NCBI RefSeq assembly: GCF_013344685.1
Contig: NZ_CP050137.1
Location: forward strand, 310,001 to 374,000
Length of the DNA: 64,000 nt
Source of the DNA: Sphingomonas sp. CL5.1
GTDB lineage: Bacteria > Pseudomonadota > Alphaproteobacteria > Sphingomonadales > Sphingomonadaceae
Reading direction: 5' to 3'
Shown here: positions 43,516-51,800 of the stretch, in pieces
Layout of the letters: each line of letters begins with the position of its first letter
Numbering within the stretch: position 1 is the stretch's first letter
Position numbers and translations under genes: made by a program
The notes under the pieces: model-generated
Told to the model about the DNA's origin: nothing
The model's database searches: none
Seen by the model: the letters and a program-made list of their open reading frames with translations, nothing else

Positions 43516-43685
43516 TCCTCGAGCTGAAGGCCGACGAGGAATTGCGCGAGATTCCGGTGATGGCCGTCACCGCTTATGCCGGCCGCGACGACGAGGACCG
43601 CATCCGCGCGGCGGGCGCGGTGGCCTATGTCTCCAAGCCGATCAGCCTGGCGCGCTTCATGGACGCGGTGGGCGCGCTGGTGTGA
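43488..43685 (+). pseudogene. divK: divK, 5'-truncated by ICE integration
   Basis: About 65 codons remain, from HVTGHELILELKAD through IPVMAVTAYAGR to YVSKPISLARFMDAVGALV. This is the C-terminal half of the single-domain response regulator DivK, usually about 123 residues. The phosphoacceptor aspartate and the acidic pocket are missing. DivK controls the alphaproteobacterial cell cycle through DivJ, PleC and DivL. A complete copy must exist elsewhere, or be restored at the left ICE end, if the gene is essential here. It is followed by rpmG in convergent orientation, the sphingomonad order. Confidence 0.8.
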
Positions 43686-43694
43686 AGACGCAAC

Positions 43695-43725
43695 AAAAGA
43701 GCCGCCGGCATATCGCCTGCGGCTC
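43695..43725 (-). terminator. Rho-independent terminator of rpmG
   Basis: GAGCCGC (43699–43705) pairs with GCGGCTC (43719–43725). On the – strand the stem is followed by TTTTGTTG, giving a classical terminator about 50 bp after the rpmG stop. It may also act on divK from the other side, though the T-run favours the – strand. Confidence 0.7.
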
Positions 43726-43772
43726 CCGCTGCCACAAGGGACGCGGGCGGCGCGTTCACGCCGCCGGCGGCG

Positions 43773-43940
43773 TCACTTGATCTTGGCTTCCTTGAACTCG
43801 ACGTGCTTGCGCACGACCGGGTCGTACTTGTTGAACGACAGCTTCTCGGTCTTGGTGCGCGGGTTCTTCTTGGTGACGTAGAAGAAGCCGGTGTCGGCCG
43901 AGCTGACGAGCTTGATCTTGACGGTGGTCGGCTTGGCCAT
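43773..43940 (-). CDS. rpmG: 50S ribosomal protein L33
   Basis: 55 residues starting [20 protein letters not shown] and containing [18 protein letters not shown], the alphaproteobacterial L33 without zinc cysteines. It is part of the large ribosomal subunit. The frame stays open far upstream, but the ATG at 43940 gives the standard length. Confidence 0.97.
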   Translation of the reverse strand: MAKPTTVKIKLVSSADTGFFYVTKKNPRTKTEKLSFNKYDPVVRKHVEFKEAKIK

Positions 43941-44105
43941 GACCAATTCCTGTGCTTGCGAAACGAAAAAGAGCGGCGAGCAAGCGCGCGCCGCTGACAG
44001 GGGTGGGCGAATGGCGCAAGGCGCGCCGCATGTCAAGCGCCGGCGGCGGTTAACGCCGCCTTTACCGCTTGCGCGCATCCTCCTTCGCACTGGGGGAGCG
44101 ATATC

Positions 44106-44411
44106 ATGCAAGAGGATGATTTCTCGGAAATCCGCGCCGAACTGACACGGCGGATCGTCGCGATCGAATGGCGGCGCGGCACGGGCGGCATCGCGCGCGA
44201 GATCGATGCGATTCGCCGCATCGCGCACCGCAACGGCATGTTGCCGGCGGTGACGGTGGCACATCTGCTCGAATCGGCGCTGGCGCGCGGCGAGCATGGC
44301 GCGCTGGTGCAGGACTGGCTCGCGATGCTCGGCGAGGCGGTGCATAGCGAGCGGCAGGATGACGCCACCTCCGATGCCTTCGCCGCCGCCTGTCAGGTGC
44401 GATTCGCCTGA
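44106..44411 (+). CDS. Hypothetical protein
   Basis: 101 residues, helical, no signal peptide or membrane segment. Its Ala- and Arg-rich sequence ([16 protein letters not shown]) has no motif I recognise. It lies 6 bp upstream of the GDT1-like gene, so the two probably form an operon. Confidence 0.65.
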   Translation: MQEDDFSEIRAELTRRIVAIEWRRGTGGIAREIDAIRRIAHRNGMLPAVTVAHLLESALARGEHGALVQDWLAMLGEAVHSERQDDATSDAFAAACQVRFA

Positions 44412-44417
44412 GTTCCC

Positions 44418-44984
44418 ATGGACGCGCTGATGGCCGCGCTGGTGCTGGGCGCGCTGTGCCAGATCGGCGATCGCACCCCATGGCTCGCCGCGATCCTCGC
44501 CGATCGCTATCGCGCGCGCGGCGTGGTGATCGCGGCGGCGGCGCTGGCGCTGGCGGCGAATTACGCGCTGGGGGCGCTGGGCGGCATCCTGATCGGCCCG
44601 CTGCTCGCGCCGGAAGCACAGGGCCTGCTGCTCGGGCTGGCGCTGGTGCTTGCCGGGATCGGCACGTCGTGGCGCGACAAGGCGCCTGAGCGACTGGAAG
44701 GCTGGCGGCTGGGCGCGGCGGCGACGAGCTTCCTCGGCCTCGCGATCATGGTGCTCGGCGACCGGATGCAGTTCATCGCCGCCGGGCTCGCCATGCGATC
44801 GCCGCTGCCGTGGCTCGCGGCGGTGGGCGCGACGCTCGGCGCGCTGGCGGTGACGGTGCCCGCGATCGTGATCGGCGAGGCGCGCTGGATCGCGCTGCCG
44901 CGCCGCGCGACCGGCATCGCGATCGGCGCGGCGCTGGTCCTCGCCGGCGCTTTCCTGATGCTGCGGTCGATCGCTCTGATCTGA
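44418..44984 (+). CDS. GDT1/UPF0016-like membrane protein
   Basis: 188 residues with six hydrophobic segments. Two loops ([16 protein letters not shown] near residue 15 and [15 protein letters not shown] near 112) resemble the duplicated E-x-G-D-[KR]-[TS] signature of the GDT1/TMEM165 family, with Gln and Val in place of the acidic first residue. Typical members transport Mn2+ or Ca2+. The altered motif leaves transport activity open. Confidence 0.6.
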   Translation: MDALMAALVLGALCQIGDRTPWLAAILADRYRARGVVIAAAALALAANYALGALGGILIGPLLAPEAQGLLLGLALVLAGIGTSWRDKAPERLEGWRLGAAATSFLGLAIMVLGDRMQFIAAGLAMRSPLPWLAAVGATLGALAVTVPAIVIGEARWIALPRRATGIAIGAALVLAGAFLMLRSIALI

Positions 44985-45051
44985 TTTTCCAATGGAGCGA
45001 TTCGGCGATTGGTCCGTTAACGCAACGAAACCGATCAACGGAGGACATGAC

Positions 45052-45549
45052 GTGGCGAACACCAATCCCAACCTGAAGACGCCGAGCGATCTCGCCCGCA
45101 ACGAAACCAAATCGGTGGCGGATGCGCTCAATTCGGCGCTGGCCGATTGCTTCGCGCTCTATCTCAAGACCAAGAATTTCCACTGGCACGTCTCCGGCCC
45201 GCATTTCCGCGACTATCACCTGCTGCTGGACGATCAGGCCGCGCAGATATTCGCCGTCACCGACGCGATCGCGGAGCGCGTGCGCAAGACCGGCAACACC
45301 ACCCTGCGCTCGATCGGCGACGTCGCACGGCACCAGACGATCAAGGACAACGACCAGCCCTTCGTCGCGCCCGAGGCGATGCTGGCCGAGCTGCGCGACG
45401 ACAACCTCAAGCTGGTCGAGAGCTTCCGCGCGGTGAAGGACGCCGCCGAGGAGGCGAAGGACAACGCCACCAGCGGCATCGTCGACGAATGGACCGACCA
45501 GGCCGAGACGCGCGCCTGGTTCCTGTTCGAGGCCAGCCGCAAGATCTGA
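45052..45549 (+). CDS. dps: Dps-family ferritin-like DNA protection protein
   Basis: 165 residues from a GTG at 45052, with GGAGG about 7 bp upstream. Ferroxidase-centre residues lie in [20 protein letters not shown] and [18 protein letters not shown]. Dps dodecamers oxidise and store iron and protect DNA during starvation or oxidative stress. It is followed by a strong hairpin. Confidence 0.92.
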   Translation: MANTNPNLKTPSDLARNETKSVADALNSALADCFALYLKTKNFHWHVSGPHFRDYHLLLDDQAAQIFAVTDAIAERVRKTGNTTLRSIGDVARHQTIKDNDQPFVAPEAMLAELRDDNLKLVESFRAVKDAAEEAKDNATSGIVDEWTDQAETRAWFLFEASRKI

Positions 45550-45560
45550 AGGCGCTGGCG

Positions 45561-45594
45561 GCGGGCCGGGAGAGCGCCTTCGCTCCCGGCCCGC
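45561..45594. terminator. Bidirectional hairpin between dps and ycnI-like genes
   Basis: GCGGGCCGGGAG (45561–45572) pairs perfectly with CTCCCGGCCCGC (45583–45594), a 12-bp stem. It lies between the stops of the convergent dps and DUF1775 genes. There is no T-run, but the position fits termination from both sides. Confidence 0.55.
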
Positions 45595-45601
45595 CGCGCG
45601 T

Positions 45602-46114
45602 TCAATGCGCCGTCGCGGCGCGCAGCAACAGCATCGGCGCGGGCATCGCCGTCATATGCCACGCGGCGGGCGACGCGGGGATGTTGACCCAGTCGTTGCT
45701 CCCCACGGCGCAGCGCTGCACCGTGCGGAAATAGAGCGGCCCCGCCGCCGCCGGCAACTTCATCATCACCCCGAACTGATCGAACTGGTCGGCCGCCAGG
45801 TCGCCCGTCCAGGTGATCGCGGAAACGCGCTCGGTGACGAGCGCGCCGCCCTCACCCTTCACCGCCGCCTTGAGCGGCTGATGCTCGATCGCGAGCGTCC
45901 AGCCCGCCTTGGGCTGCGGCCGCGCGGAGATCACGCCTTCCGGTATCTCCACCCGGATCGAACGCGTCGGCGAATCACCGCAGCCGTGGGTGACGCGCAG
46001 GAAGCCGGCATGATAGCCGCCCGCCGGCGCCTCCGGCTCGGCGAAGACGATATGGGCCTCGGCCGCCGCGCCGGTCAGCGCGGACACGGCGGCGAGCATC
46101 GCAACGATACGCAT
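45602..46114 (-). CDS. YcnI-like DUF1775 periplasmic protein
   Basis: 170 residues. The signal peptide (about 1–20, ending AEA) exposes an N-terminal histidine in HIVFAEPEAPAGGYHAGF after cleavage, a feature of YcnI copper-binding proteins. YFRTVQRCAVGSNDWVNI lies near the C-terminus. It is probably involved in periplasmic copper handling. It is 17 bp downstream of a TonB receptor gene. Confidence 0.85.
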   Translation of the reverse strand: MRIVAMLAAVSALTGAAAEAHIVFAEPEAPAGGYHAGFLRVTHGCGDSPTRSIRVEIPEGVISARPQPKAGWTLAIEHQPLKAAVKGEGGALVTERVSAITWTGDLAADQFDQFGVMMKLPAAAGPLYFRTVQRCAVGSNDWVNIPASPAAWHMTAMPAPMLLLRAATAH

Positions 46115-46131
46115 GGCTTTCCCTTTCCCGA

Positions 46132-48162
46132 TCAGAAGGCGAAGCGGACGCCGCCGAACACCGAACGCCCCTCCCCCGGATAGAAGACGACGCGGTTGAT
46201 GCCGGGCAGGCTCGCGTCGGTGATCGCGCCGAACTCGGCGGCATAATGTTTGTCGCCGAGGTTGCGGGCGTCGACGAAGATCGTCGCCGCGCCGATCGCG
46301 AAGCCGCCACTCAGGTTCAGCACCGCATAGCCGGGCGCCTTCATCGTATTGGCGTAATCGACCCACACCGATTTCATCCGCCAGTCGAGGAACGGCTCCA
46401 GATAGATGCCGTGCGCGCCGTCGTAGCGCAGCGCGACGCGATATTGATGCTCGGGCGCGACCGGCAGGTGGTTGTCGCGATAGAGCGGATCGCCGACGAA
46501 GCGGAAATCGGACCAGGCGTAGGTCTGCCGCAGCCGGAAGCGACGCGCGAACCGCCAGTCGAGGCTCGCCTCCACGCCCTGATGGCGCGTGCGGCCGGCG
46601 TTGAATACGCTCGCCGGCAGGTTGGCGGCGGGGAGGAAGCTCAGCAGCTCGCCGTCGATATCCGCGCGATAATAATCCACGTCCCAGGTGAAGGCCCCGG
46701 CCCGCCCGCGCGTGCCGATTTCCGCCGTCCACGCGCGTTGCGGGTCGAGCGGCACGAACACCGATCCGCTGGTGTTGGCCTGCGTCAGCGCGCCGAAATG
46801 CGGCGGCTCGACCGATCGCGTGTAGTTCGCATAGACCTGCGTCGCGCCACGCTCGAACAGCAGGCCGATGCGCGGGGCGAACCAGTCGTAATCCGCCGCG
46901 TCGCGCGCGTCGGCGAGCCGGTCGTGATAGTCGCGCGTCGCGTGGCCCCATGATCCGCCCGCAACCAGGGCCAGATCGGGCAGGACGAACAACCGTCCCT
47001 CCGCGAACACGTCCAGCCCGCTCGCGAGCTGCCGCGCGTCGCCGATGCGCGGCCCATCCTGGCCGGCGAAGTTGAGATACAGGTCCTGCTCCGTGCCCCC
47101 CGCCCGGTAATAGGCGCCGAAGAACAGGTCGGCCTTGTGTCCCGCTATCTCCCCGGTCACGTCGAAGCGGCCGAACAGCCCGTGCGTATCGGTGTCCTGA
47201 TCGATCACGATCGAGATCGGATGGTGCAGGTCGGTCTGCGTCGCATAGGCGCCGCCTTCGAACACCACATTGTCGCTGAGCCGCAGCCGCGTCTGGAGCG
47301 TGACGCGCTCGACATTCTGGTCGCGCGCCTGCCGGCGCGCCACCACGCCGTCGCCGGCATAGCGCGGATTGTCGAGCGCGTCGGAGAGCGTCAGCGCGCC
47401 GGGCACGCCCTGCCGGATATCGGCGGCATAGCCGATCAGGCGGATTTCATTGTCGTCGCCGAAGCTGTAGCCGAAGTTGACCGTGCCGCGTGTCGTGTCG
47501 GACTTCTCCTGCTGGCGGTAGCCGCCGGAATGATAGCTGTCGACCGAGGCGTAATAATCGAACGCGCCGGCCCTGCCCGCGCCGGCGGCACGGGCGCGCC
47601 ATGTTCGATAGGAGCCGCCCTCGACGCGGAAGTCGAGCGGCGTCTCGGCGGTCTTGCCGTTGGGGGTGATGAGGTTCACCGCGCCGCCAAGCTGCGCCCC
47701 GCCGAAGCGCAGCGCGTTGCCGCCCTTGTAGACCTCGATATAGCGCGCGCCGAGCGGGTCGATCTTCTGGAAGTCCGAGAAGCCGTCGGCATCCGCGAAG
47801 GGCACGCCGTCCTGCGCGAGCAGCACGCCGCGCTGGTGATAGCTCTGGTCCAGCCCCGAGCCGCGGATCGACAGCCGCGATTCGTCGCCGTAGCGCTTGT
47901 TGGCGAGCACGCCCGGCACGTCGCGCAGCAGATCGTAGAGGCCGGTGACGCTACGATCCTCATAGGTTTCGGCGGCGACCACCGCCACCGCGCCCGGCGT
48001 CCGCGCCAGCCGCTCGCGCGCGGCGGCGACGACGGCCGGATCGTCCCGCTGCGCCCCGGCGGTGACGATGACGTCGGGCTGGCGCCCGTCCGCATCGGCG
48101 GCGAGCGCGGGCGCGGCAACGAAGGTCGAGGCGAGCAATGCCGCCTGAATGGTCCTGAACAT
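46132..48162 (-). CDS. TonB-dependent outer-membrane receptor (metal-type)
   Basis: 676 residues with a signal peptide (1–21, ending APALA). A plug domain (SVTGLYDLLRDVPGVLANKR; LSIRGSGLDQSYHQRG; GNALRFGGAQLGGAVNLITP) and a 22-strand barrel follow. The C-terminal residue is phenylalanine. The neighbours DUF2946 and YcnI/DUF1775 suggest copper or another metal complex as substrate. Confidence 0.88.
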   Translation of the reverse strand: MFRTIQAALLASTFVAAPALAADADGRQPDVIVTAGAQRDDPAVVAAARERLARTPGAVAVVAAETYEDRSVTGLYDLLRDVPGVLANKRYGDESRLSIRGSGLDQSYHQRGVLLAQDGVPFADADGFSDFQKIDPLGARYIEVYKGGNALRFGGAQLGGAVNLITPNGKTAETPLDFRVEGGSYRTWRARAAGAGRAGAFDYYASVDSYHSGGYRQQEKSDTTRGTVNFGYSFGDDNEIRLIGYAADIRQGVPGALTLSDALDNPRYAGDGVVARRQARDQNVERVTLQTRLRLSDNVVFEGGAYATQTDLHHPISIVIDQDTDTHGLFGRFDVTGEIAGHKADLFFGAYYRAGGTEQDLYLNFAGQDGPRIGDARQLASGLDVFAEGRLFVLPDLALVAGGSWGHATRDYHDRLADARDAADYDWFAPRIGLLFERGATQVYANYTRSVEPPHFGALTQANTSGSVFVPLDPQRAWTAEIGTRGRAGAFTWDVDYYRADIDGELLSFLPAANLPASVFNAGRTRHQGVEASLDWRFARRFRLRQTYAWSDFRFVGDPLYRDNHLPVAPEHQYRVALRYDGAHGIYLEPFLDWRMKSVWVDYANTMKAPGYAVLNLSGGFAIGAATIFVDARNLGDKHYAAEFGAITDASLPGINRVVFYPGEGRSVFGGVRFAF

Positions 48163-48240
48163 GGATAACCCCTTTGCGGCGCACGGACCCGCCGCGCGCC
48201 GGATATGTCGCTGATATCGGGCCGCGCGCGGCCCGCCGGA

Positions 48241-48639
48241 TCAGGCGACGAGGGGTGGCCCGCGCAATGGCGGGCGAAGCCGGGCGGCGGCACGCGGCGG
48301 CAGCGCCTCGGCGAGCAGCAGCGCGAGGGCGAGGATGAACAGCAGCGCCCCGGCGAGCTGGACCGGGTCCGCCCCGCCGATCATCGGCAACGCGAGATCG
48401 GCGAAGGCGCACGGGCTGTGCGCGCGGTCGCCGTCCTCGCCGTCATGATGTTCGAGACCGGGGATGGCGATGGCCATCGTCGCCGGGCCGTAGCCGTTAC
48501 AGATGCCGATCACGATGCGGCCGCCATCGAGCGTCGGCATGAAACCCGCCGGCACCAGCACGCGCACCGCCAGCGCCGCCGCGACGATCAGCGCGGCGAG
48601 CGCGGGGCAGGTACGCAGGAGGCGACGCAGCGCGGCCAT
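48241..48639 (-). CDS. DUF2946-like membrane protein
   Basis: 132 residues with an N-terminal hydrophobic segment (ALAALIVAAALAVRVLVPAGFMP), a central region with ICNGYGP, HHDGEDGDRAHSPCAFADLALP (His/Asp-rich with a Cys) and a second membrane segment. This is the DUF2946 layout, often found beside TonB-dependent copper receptors. Possible metal binding; function unproven. Confidence 0.75.
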   Translation of the reverse strand: MAALRRLLRTCPALAALIVAAALAVRVLVPAGFMPTLDGGRIVIGICNGYGPATMAIAIPGLEHHDGEDGDRAHSPCAFADLALPMIGGADPVQLAGALLFILALALLLAEALPPRAAARLRPPLRGPPLVA

Positions 48640-48715
48640 GCGCGGGCGTTAGCGGCGCGGGGGAAGGTTGTCATGCGATTAGAACATCGCGCGTCAGATC
48701 GGGATCGCCTGTTTT

Positions 48716-48739
48716 CCACCCCGGCGCAGGCCGGGGTGG
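48716..48739. repeat. REP-like palindrome
   Basis: CCACCCCGG-CGCAGG-CCGGGGTGG, perfect 9-bp arms. A similar CACCCCG/CGGGGTG palindrome occurs at 58436–58461. Such elements look like dispersed intergenic repeats of sphingomonad genomes. Confidence 0.5.
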
Positions 48740-48758
48740 ATCACATTTGACACGGGCG

Positions 48759-48787
48759 CTCCAGCCCCCTTCGGCGGAGGGCTGGAG
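48759..48787 (-). terminator. Hairpin after the glutamate dehydrogenase gene
   Basis: CTCCAGCCC (48759–48767) pairs with GGGCTGGAG (48779–48787) just after the stop of the – strand gene at 48803. There is no clear T-run. Likely terminator for the dehydrogenase transcript. Confidence 0.5.
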
Positions 48788-48802
48788 TGGGAAGGGAGAC
48801 TC

Positions 48803-51800
48803 CTAGCGCCCGAGCAATACTCGCGCCTGCCCGGCGATCTGCGCCAGCATCGCGGCGTTGGGCGCGGGCGCGTGACGCGCGCGATCGACCAAGGCCTTGA
48901 ACTGCGTGACACGCGGGCGGTTGGCGTCCAGCCATTCGCCGACCAGCTTCGCGGGATCGCCCTTGCCGCCACGGGCGAGGAAATCGAGCCGCAATTGCTG
49001 GAAGTCGCGCGCGAGGCCGGCGATCAGCAACCGCTCCCACGGATCGCTGGAGGTGATGCGCGCCGCGCAGGTCTGCGCCCAGTCCAGGCCGAGCGCCTGC
49101 CCGAGCCGGGTGAACGCCTTCGTCACCTTCGTCTCGTCCAACCCGAGCCGCTCGCTGAGATCGGCGAGGCCGACCGCGCCATCCAGCTCGAACAGCCGCA
49201 CGACCTTGGCGACCAGCCCGGCCGGCGCGCCCGCCGCCTCCAGCGCGGAAGCGATGCGGCCGCTTTGCGCACGCGCTTCCTCGAGCAGCAGCTCGCGGGT
49301 GTGCGCGTCGAGATTGGCGACGCCCTTGCCGATCCGCTTCAACACCGCCTCCGGCGCGGTGCCCGGCGCGGTGACGCGGAGCAGGTCGGCGATCTGCGAA
49401 CGGGTCGCCGCCGCCACCTCATCGAACAGCGCGAGCCGGCCGGATTCCGGCATCGCCGTGGTCTCGATCTCCCGCCACAGCGCCGACAGGTCGAGCAGCC
49501 GCTCCGCCACGACGAACATCGCCGCGATGTCGGACAGCGCCGCGCCCTCCTCCTCGGCCAGCTCGAACGGATGGAGCACGCCGATGCGGTTGACGATGCG
49601 GTTGGCGAGCTTGGTCGCGACGATCTCGCCGCGCAGCCGGTGCTCGTCGATCGCCTCGCCGAACTTCTCCTGCATCGCCACCGGGAAGGCGGCCTGGAGA
49701 TCGCCCTTCATCGCCGCGTCGGTGGCGAGCGTCGCACGCTCGATCGCGTCCTGCAACGACAGCTTGGCGGTGGCGAGCAGCACGGCCAGCTCCGGCCGGG
49801 TCAGCCCGCGCCCCTCGATGCCGCGCCGCAGCAGGTCATCGTTGCTCGCCAGCCCCTCCACCTTGCGGTCGAGCTTGCCGGCGTCCTCGAACATCTCGAT
49901 CAGCCGGACGTAGCTCGGCAGGCCGCGCGCGCCGTCGCCCTCGGCGATCGACAGCGCCAGCGTCTGGAGGCGATTGTCCTCCAGCACGAGATGCGCGACA
50001 TCATCGGTCATCGTGCCGAGCAGCGCGTTGCGATCCTCGAACGACAGGCGCTTCTCCATCATCTCGCGGTTGAGCGCGATCTTGATGTTCACCTCATTGT
50101 CCGAGCAATCGACGCCGGCCGAATTGTCGATGAAGTCGGTGTTGATGCGCCCGCCGCGCGAAGCGAAGGCGATGCGCGCGGCCTGAGTCACGCCGAGATT
50201 GGCGCCCTCGCCCACCGCGATCGCGCGCAGGTCCTCCGCATCGACGCGCAGCCGGTCGTTGGCGGGATCGCCGACATTGGCGTTATTCTCCGCCGCCGCC
50301 TTGATATAGGTGCCGATGCCGCCGAACCAGATCAGGTCCACCGGGCTTTTCAGGATCGCCGAGATCAGCGCCGCCGGCTCCAGCTCATCCGCCGCGATAT
50401 CCAATGCGGCCTTCACCTCCGGGGTCAGGCGGATCGACTTGGCGCTGCGCGGGAAGACGCCGCCGCCGCTGGAGATCAGCGCCTTGTCATAATCGTCCCA
50501 GCTCGATCGCGGCAGCGCGAACAGCCGCGCGCGCTCGTCCCAGCTCTTCGCGGGGTCGGGATCGGGATCGAGGAAGATGTGGCGGTGGTCATAGGCCGCG
50601 ACGATCTTCAGCGTCTTGCTGAGCAGCATCCCGTTGCCGAACACGTCGCCGGACATGTCGCCGCAACCGACGACGCGGATCGTGTCGGTCTGCACGTCCA
50701 ACCCGCGCTCGGCGAAGTGGCGCTGGACCGAAATCCACGCGCCCTTGGCGGTGATGCCCATCGCCTTGTGGTCATAACCGTGCGAGCCACCCGACGCGAA
50801 GGCGTCGCCGAGCCAGAAGTTCCGTTCCAGCGCGATGGCGTTGGCGACGTCGCTGAACGTCGCGGTGCCCTTGTCGGCGGCGACGACGAAATAGGGATCG
50901 TCGCCGTCATGGATCGCCACACCCTTCGGATGCACCACCTTGCCGCCGACGATATTGTCGGTGATCGACAGGAGCGTGCGGATGAAGATGCGATAGCTCT
51001 CCGTGCCCTCCGCCAGCCAGGCGTCGCGATCGGCGGCCGGATTGGGGAGCTGCTTGGGATAGAAGCCGCCCTTCGCGCCGGTCGGCACGATCACCGCGTT
51101 CTTCACGCGCTGCGCCTTCATCAGCCCGAGGATCTCGGTGCGGAAGTCGTCGCGCCGGTCGGACCAGCGCAGGCCGCCGCGCGCCACCGGGCCGGCGCGC
51201 AGGTGGATGCCCTCGACGCGCGGGGAATAGACCCACACCTCGCGCCACGGCAGCGGCGCGGGCAGGCCGGGGATGCGCGCGCTGTCGAGCTTGAACGCCA
51301 GCGCCTCGCGCCCCGCGTCGGTGAAGGCGTTGGTGCGCAGCGTCGCGCCGATCACCGCGCGATAGGCGCGCAGGATGCGATCGTCGTCGATCGCGCTGAC
51401 CGCTTCGAGGCCCGTCTCGATCGCCGCCTCGATCGCCGCCTCGTCGCCCTTCGCCCCCGGCTTGTGGCTGAAGGTGAAACGCTCGATCAGCGCGCGCGTC
51501 ACCGCCGGGGCGCGCCCGAGCGCGTCGACGACGGTGGCGAGGCCGTAGCTCATTCCCGCCTGGCGCAGGTAGCGGAACCACGCGCGGAGCAGCACCACGG
51601 CATCGGGCGCGAGGCCGACGTCGAGGATCAGGCGGTTGAACTCGTCATTCTCCGCCTCGCCCTTCAGCACGGCGGCGACCGCGCCCTCCAGCACCTCCTT
51701 CGCCACGGCGCCGTCGGCGTCCTTCGCCTCCAGCGAGAAATCGTGGACGTAGCTGTCCGCCTCCTCGCGCATCTGCGTCGGCCATTCGCCGATCACGCGG

